Assembly: GCF_015354575.1 (NCBI RefSeq)
Contig: NZ_JACAFQ010000032.1
Coordinates: 1 to 59,105, forward strand
DNA from: Pseudomonas sp. UFMG81
Lineage (GTDB): Bacteria > Pseudomonadota > Gammaproteobacteria > Pseudomonadales > Pseudomonadaceae
Length of the DNA stretch: 59,105 bases
Direction: 5' to 3'
Shown here: one piece after another, positions 54,925-59,105 of the stretch
How positions within the stretch are numbered: the stretch's first letter is position 1
Layout: each line of letters opens with the position of its first letter
Position numbers and translations under genes: made by a program
Notes under the pieces: generated by a model
Told to the model about the DNA's origin: nothing
Seen by the model: only the letters and a program-made list of their open reading frames with translations
Database searches by the model: none

Positions 54925-56601
54925 ATGAGCGAAAGCTTTGCAGAACTCTTTGAAGAAAGCCTGAAAACCCTCAATCTTCAGCCGGGTGCAATCATCACCG
55001 GTATCGTTGTCGACATCGACGGCGACTGGGTTACCGTACACGCTGGCCTGAAGTCCGAGGGTGTCATCCCGCTCGAGCAGTTCTACAACGAAACCGGCGA
55101 ACTGACCATCAAGGTCGGTGACGAAGTTCACGTTGCGCTGGACGCGGTCGAAGACGGCTTTGGCGAAACCAAGCTGTCCCGTGAAAAAGCCAAGCGCGCC
55201 GAGTGCTGGATTGTTCTGGAAGCTGCTTTCGCTGCTGAAGAAGTGGTCAAGGGCGTTATCAACGGTAAGGTTAAGGGCGGCTTCACTGTCGACGTTAACG
55301 GCATCCGTGCGTTCCTGCCGGGCTCCCTGGTTGATGTCCGCCCAGTGCGCGACACCACCCACCTCGAAGGCAAAGAGCTGGAATTCAAGGTCATCAAGCT
55401 GGACCAGAAGCGCAACAACGTTGTCGTTTCCCGTCGCAGCGTCCTGGAAGCCGAAAACAGCGCCGAGCGCGAAGCTCTGCTGGAATCGCTGCAGGAAGGC
55501 CAGCAGGTCAAAGGTATCGTCAAGAACCTCACCGACTACGGTGCGTTCGTTGACCTGGGCGGCGTCGATGGTCTGCTGCACATCACCGACATGGCCTGGA
55601 AGCGTATCAAGCACCCGTCCGAGATCGTCAACGTTGGTGACGAGATCGACGTCAAGGTCCTGAAGTACGATCGCGAGCGCAACCGCGTTTCGCTGGGCCT
55701 GAAGCAACTGGGCGAAGACCCATGGGTTGCTATCAAAGCCCGTTACCCAGAGAGCACCCGCGTCACTGCTCGCGTTACCAACCTGACCGACTACGGCTGC
55801 TTCGCTGAGCTGGAAGAAGGCGTTGAAGGTCTGGTACACGTTTCCGAAATGGACTGGACCAACAAGAACATCCACCCGTCGAAAGTCGTTCAGGTTGGCG
55901 ACGAAGTGGAAGTCATGGTTCTGGACATCGACGAAGAGCGTCGTCGTATCTCCCTGGGCATCAAGCAGTGCAAGTCGAACCCATGGGAAGACTTCTCCGG
56001 CCAGTTCAACAAGGGTGACAAGATCACCGGTACCATCAAGTCGATCACCGACTTCGGTATCTTCATCGGCCTGGACGGCGGCATCGACGGTCTGGTTCAC
56101 CTGTCCGACATCTCCTGGAACGAAGCCGGCGAAGAAGCCGTGCGTCGCTTCAAGAAGGGCGACGAGCTGGAAACCGTCATCCTGTCGGTTGACCCAGAGC
56201 GCGAGCGTATCTCCCTGGGCATCAAGCAGCTGGAAGACGATCCGTTCTCCAACTTCGTTTCGATCAACGACAAGGGCGCTATCGTCAAAGGTATCGTCAA
56301 GGAAGTTGATGCCAAGGGCGCTATCGTGACCCTGGCCGACGACATCGAAGCCACTCTGAAAGCTTCCGAAATCAGCCGTGACCGCGTTGAAGACGCTCGT
56401 AACGTGCTGAAGGAAGGCGAAGAGATCGAAGCCAAGATCATCAGCGTCGACCGCAAGTCCCGCGTTATCAGCCTGTCCATCAAGTCGAAGGACGATGCTG
56501 AAGAGCGCGAAGCCATCCAGAGCCTGAAAAACGCTCCGGAAGCGGCTGCCGACACCACCATGGCTGCGCTGCTGCGCGAAGCAATGGCCAAGCAGAACTG
56601 A
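54925..56601 (+). CDS. rpsA: 30S ribosomal protein S1
   Basis: A 558-aa protein with six S1 RNA-binding repeats, e.g. VKGIVKNLTDYGAFVDLGGV and ITGTIKSITDFGIFIGLDGG. It binds mRNA on the small ribosomal subunit and enables initiation on structured leaders. Codon choice differs visibly from neighbours, with more GTT, GCT and CGT, as expected for a very highly expressed gene. The ATG at 54925 has AGGA 6 bases upstream. It is closed by a strong terminator. Confidence 0.97.
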   Translation: MSESFAELFEESLKTLNLQPGAIITGIVVDIDGDWVTVHAGLKSEGVIPLEQFYNETGELTIKVGDEVHVALDAVEDGFGETKLSREKAKRAECWIVLEAAFAAEEVVKGVINGKVKGGFTVDVNGIRAFLPGSLVDVRPVRDTTHLEGKELEFKVIKLDQKRNNVVVSRRSVLEAENSAEREALLESLQEGQQVKGIVKNLTDYGAFVDLGGVDGLLHITDMAWKRIKHPSEIVNVGDEIDVKVLKYDRERNRVSLGLKQLGEDPWVAIKARYPESTRVTARVTNLTDYGCFAELEEGVEGLVHVSEMDWTNKNIHPSKVVQVGDEVEVMVLDIDEERRRISLGIKQCKSNPWEDFSGQFNKGDKITGTIKSITDFGIFIGLDGGIDGLVHLSDISWNEAGEEAVRRFKKGDELETVILSVDPERERISLGIKQLEDDPFSNFVSINDKGAIVKGIVKEVDAKGAIVTLADDIEATLKASEISRDRVEDARNVLKEGEEIEAKIISVDRKSRVISLSIKSKDDAEEREAIQSLKNAPEAAADTTMAALLREAMAKQN

Positions 56602-56620
56602 GTTCTGTTTGATCGGTAGA

Positions 56621-56650
56621 AAAAGGGCGACCCTCGGGTCGCCCTTTTTT
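56621..56650 (+). terminator. rho-independent terminator after rpsA
   Basis: AAAAGGGCGACCC (56621-56633) and GGGTCGCCCTTTT (56636-56648) form a 13-bp stem ending in a T run. It separates rpsA from ihfB, which probably also has its own promoter in the A/T-rich 56660-56820 stretch. Confidence 0.92.
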
Positions 56651-56825
56651 GTGCCTGCAATTCAGGGCGCTTGAGAATAGCTCGGCACGTCAGGGCTTTC
56701 CTGTCCGGCTGAACGCTATTCTTGAATTTTTTTGTTTAGTCAAGAACCACACTGTTCAAATCTGCCGGAGCGTGCTACAAACTGCTTAAGCAATGATCTA
56801 GCTGCTTGATAACGAAGGGAAAAAT

Positions 56826-57122
56826 ATGACGAAGTCGGAGCTGATCGAACGTATTGTCACCCATCAGGGGCTGCTCTCGTCCAAGGACGTGGAGCTGGCC
56901 ATCAAGACCATGCTTGAGCAGATGTCGCAGTGCCTGGCGACAGGGGATCGTATCGAGATCCGTGGCTTTGGCAGCTTCTCCTTGCACTACCGCGCGCCGC
57001 GGTTGGGTCGCAACCCTAAGACCGGCCAGTCGGTCAGCCTCGAAGGCAAATATGTGCCGCACTTCAAGCCGGGCAAGGAACTGCGGGACCGGGTGAACGA
57101 AGACGAGCACGAGACCACCTGA
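56826..57122 (+). CDS. ihfB: integration host factor subunit beta
   Basis: A 98-aa HU/IHF-family protein: MTKSELIERIVTHQGLLSSK, EIRGFGSFSLHYRAPRLGRN, PKTGQSVSLEGKYVPHFKPG. The Pro in the GRNPKTG beta arm intercalates DNA to bend it. It pairs with IhfA and shapes the nucleoid and sigma-54 promoters. The ATG has GAAGGGA about 7 bases upstream. Confidence 0.97.
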   Translation: MTKSELIERIVTHQGLLSSKDVELAIKTMLEQMSQCLATGDRIEIRGFGSFSLHYRAPRLGRNPKTGQSVSLEGKYVPHFKPGKELRDRVNEDEHETT

Positions 57123-57138
57123 GCGAAGGAGCAGACTG

Positions 57139-57402
57139 ATGCGTAACCTCAAGCGCGCCGTGGCGGTGCTGTTCATGCTGCTGCTGGCGGCAGTGGTGTT
57201 GTTCTTCGTGCTGGAGAACCAGCAACCGGTGGCATTGGTGCTGTTTGGTTGGGCTGCGCCTCAAGTGCCAGTCGCGGTGGTGGTAGTGGCTGCGCTGGTC
57301 GTAGGGCTGGCCATCGGTCCCTTGCTCGGTGCCTATGGGCTGATGCGGGGCAAGCGCAAGATTCGTGCAGCGGCACGCCGATCGGCACTCGCTGAAAGCT
57401 AA
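57139..57402 (+). CDS. lapA: LapA-domain (DUF1049) inner-membrane protein
   Basis: An 87-aa protein with two membrane helices (about 7-27 and 43-66) and the LapA pattern VLENQQPVALVLFGWAAPQV. In E. coli LapA works with LapB in control of lipopolysaccharide synthesis; here no lapB follows. It starts 16 bases after ihfB and is probably co-transcribed. The C terminus is basic. This is the envelope protein, not the large adhesin also called LapA in P. putida. Confidence 0.88.
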   Translation: MRNLKRAVAVLFMLLLAAVVLFFVLENQQPVALVLFGWAAPQVPVAVVVVAALVVGLAIGPLLGAYGLMRGKRKIRAAARRSALAES

Positions 57403-57504
57403 GGAAGTTTCCTGCACGAGCCAGGGGCTTCATGCCCTTTGTTGGCCTTTGGGAGGGTGAGTTAATGACCCCTTCTTCGAGTTGGCTGACAGAGGGTTTA
57501 CTAC

Positions 57505-58974
57505 ATGGATTTTCCTTCAATTTCCCATCATGGCGGGGTTCGCGGTGTCACCGGTTCCTGCCATCAGTTGCACCTCGACGATGTGACCAGCCTGCTGATC
57601 GATTGTGGGCTGGAGCAAGGGCGCGATGTCCGTCCCGGGGCGCAGCCCGGTGAACTCGGTTTCGATATTGCCGGCATCCAGGCGCTGATCGTCACGCACG
57701 TTCATCTCGATCATGTCGGTCGTATCCCTGCCTTGTTCGCCGCCGGCTTTCGCGGCCCGATCCTCTGTAGCGAGCCCTCTGCCAAGCTGCTGCCGCTGGT
57801 GCTCGAGGATGCCTATCGGCTGGACATCAGTAGTGAGCCAGCACAGGTTGCCCGGTACATCGAGTTCCTAGAGCAGCATATCGTGGCGCTGCCTTTCGAG
57901 TGCTGGCATGCGCTTGTGGATCGCCCTGGCGTGCATTGCGCGATTCGCCTCCAGCGCGCCGGCCATCTGCTCGGCTCAGCCTATGTCGAATGCGAAGTGA
58001 AGCGCGGTGATGACGCTGTTCGCGTGGTCTTTTCCGGTGACCTGGGTGCGCCCAGCAACCCATTATTGAGGCCGGTGCTGCCGCCGGAACGCGCCGATGT
58101 ATTGGTGCTCGAAAGCACCTATGGCGACCGGCTGCACGCAGACCGTACTGATCGCCTCCAGCAGTTGGAAACCGCCATCGACCGGGCCTTGGCGGATCAC
58201 GGCACCATATTGATCCCGGCCTTCAGTCTGGGGCGAACCCAGGAGTTGCTCTACGAAATCGAAGACATCCTGCATCGCAAGGCGCTGCAGGATCATCCAG
58301 GTGATGCGCCGACAGGCGAGTTCGCGCAGTGGGGCCAGCTGCCGGTCATTCTCGACTCGCCTTTGGCACAGCGCATCACCAGCGCCTACAGGGAGCTGCA
58401 CCGTTACTGGCGAGATGAAGCCAGGGTGCGCATGGGGCAGGGCCGCGACCCGCTCGCCTTTCACCAGTTGGTGACCATCGACTCCCATGCGCAGCATCAG
58501 CGGGTGGTGAATTACCTCAAGAGCACGGGCAGGCCGGCGATCGTGATTGCGGGCAATGGCATGTGCTCGGGTGGGCGGATCGTCAATTACCTCAAGGCTA
58601 TGTTGGGGGATCCGCGGCATGAGGTGATGTTCGTGGGGTATCAGGCGAAAGGGACGCCGGGTGCGGTGATACAGGCCGCAGAACGTGCCGAAGGCTTTGT
58701 CCAGATCGATCTGGATGGGCGCATGTATGAGATTCGCGCCAAAGTCATGACCCTGGGTGGGTATTCGGGGCATGCGGACCAGGAGGGGTTGGTGCGGTTC
58801 GCGCTTGGGCAGGGCGAGCCAGCAAGAAGGGTGGCGCTTGTGCATGGGGATAAGGATGTGAAACGGGTCTTGGCCGAAGTGCTTCGGCGACGCTACGCAG
58901 GATTGGGAGTTGAAGCGGTCATTACGATTGCAGGGCAGTGCCAGGCAATTGATGGCACACGGGGACGCCAATGA
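57505..58974 (+). CDS. metallo-beta-lactamase/beta-CASP RNA-processing-like hydrolase
   Basis: A 489-aa protein. The MBL domain has HVHLDHVG (HxHxDH zinc motif), AGHLLGSAYVE and FSGDLG. A beta-CASP insertion follows (VLESTYGDRLH, PAFSLGRTQELLYEI), as do an RMKRL-like C-terminal domain (VIAGNGMCSGGRIVNYLK) and GGYSGHADQEGL. The architecture matches CPSF73/RNase J-related nucleases of the YSH1 type. GAGGG lies 8 bases before the ATG. The substrate is unknown. It sits alone at the right end, near where pseudomonads often carry O-antigen genes. Confidence 0.87.
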   Translation: MDFPSISHHGGVRGVTGSCHQLHLDDVTSLLIDCGLEQGRDVRPGAQPGELGFDIAGIQALIVTHVHLDHVGRIPALFAAGFRGPILCSEPSAKLLPLVLEDAYRLDISSEPAQVARYIEFLEQHIVALPFECWHALVDRPGVHCAIRLQRAGHLLGSAYVECEVKRGDDAVRVVFSGDLGAPSNPLLRPVLPPERADVLVLESTYGDRLHADRTDRLQQLETAIDRALADHGTILIPAFSLGRTQELLYEIEDILHRKALQDHPGDAPTGEFAQWGQLPVILDSPLAQRITSAYRELHRYWRDEARVRMGQGRDPLAFHQLVTIDSHAQHQRVVNYLKSTGRPAIVIAGNGMCSGGRIVNYLKAMLGDPRHEVMFVGYQAKGTPGAVIQAAERAEGFVQIDLDGRMYEIRAKVMTLGGYSGHADQEGLVRFALGQGEPARRVALVHGDKDVKRVLAEVLRRRYAGLGVEAVITIAGQCQAIDGTRGRQ

Positions 58975-59105
58975 TAGGCAGGTCGATAGTGGTATGGCCT
59001 GTTCACGACTGCGGTATGAAAGTTGTGCCGACAGGATGATGATTTAATGTCGCCTGTTGCGGGAAAGGCTTGCAAGGTAAAGGGGTAGGGGGGGGCACTG
59101 TGGAC

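Noticed and set aside
58975..59105. JUMPstart-like element near the right end (AAAGGGGTAGGGG)
   Set aside because: Only a loose match to a short part of the JUMPstart consensus, and no polysaccharide gene is visible before the window ends.

Overview
The window looks like a chromosome segment of a Pseudomonas putida-group bacterium. The evidence is high G+C with strongly GC-biased third codon positions, many short REP elements with a GTGGGAGC or GTAGGAGC head, a fused tyrA-aroA gene, and pseudomonad gene order: yjcH-actP, the NAGGN osmoprotectant genes, ubiG-mupP, mtaD/mtnA, gyrA and serC-pheA-tyrA/aroA-cmk-rpsA-ihfB-lapA. From memory and unchecked, most of this backbone matches the P. putida KT2440 PP_1737 to PP_1774 region.

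Layout. 0-1 kb: 3' end of an IS3-family transposase, then 0.8 kb of inverted and tandem repeats. 1-9 kb: mlaA coupled to an alpha/beta-hydrolase gene, a small membrane protein, a membrane-anchored GH17 glucanosyltransferase-like protein, an orphan glycine-betaine binding protein, and the yjcH-actP acetate permease pair. 9.2-19.9 kb: an accessory island-like block of CS1-type (alternate chaperone-usher) pilin, usher, tip adhesin and chaperone, followed at once by a Roc/BvgAS-like set: LuxR-type response regulator, hybrid kinase with two periplasmic solute-binding domains, and a REC-EAL protein that has lost most catalytic residues. 19.9-31.7 kb: a DUF3309 mini-protein, an SDR, an RsmI-type CsrA, YheU, the NAGGN operon (asnO, ngg, M42 peptidase), mnmC, a tandem-domain PPK2 and a DMT exporter. 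31.8-41.4 kb: fumC, a DUF2059 protein, a BolA-like protein, trhO, a FrnE-like thioredoxin-fold protein, an ABC exporter, a GGDEF-EAL protein and a TenA-like protein. 41.4-46.2 kb: an internally deleted yciK, mupP, ubiG, mtaD and divergent mtnA. 46.6-59.1 kb: gyrA, the serC-to-ihfB supraoperon, lapA and a beta-CASP metallo-hydrolase. The window ends near where pseudomonads often carry O-antigen genes.

How the genes work together. The fimbrial and Roc-like genes all point the same way with tiny gaps, so the pilus may be made under a signal-sensing phosphorelay encoded beside it. asnO, ngg and the M42 gene form the N-acetylglutaminylglutamine amide osmolyte operon, and the betaine-binding protein adds a second osmoprotectant route. 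mtaD and mtnA serve methylthioadenosine salvage. serC, pheA and tyrA-aroA supply serine and aromatic precursors, tied to nucleotide supply (cmk), translation (rpsA) and nucleoid structure (ihfB).

Most notable observations: (1) the CS1 fimbria/Roc cluster and its pseudo-enzyme REC-EAL protein; (2) an asnO leader RNA predicted to sequester its own Shine-Dalgarno sequence; (3) an in-frame deletion in yciK that removes the catalytic serine; (4) at least 16 REP clusters that are absent from the 14.7 kb holding the fimbrial island; (5) a perfect 53-bp inverted repeat after the betaine-binding gene. No tRNA, rRNA, CRISPR array, prophage or replication origin was seen.
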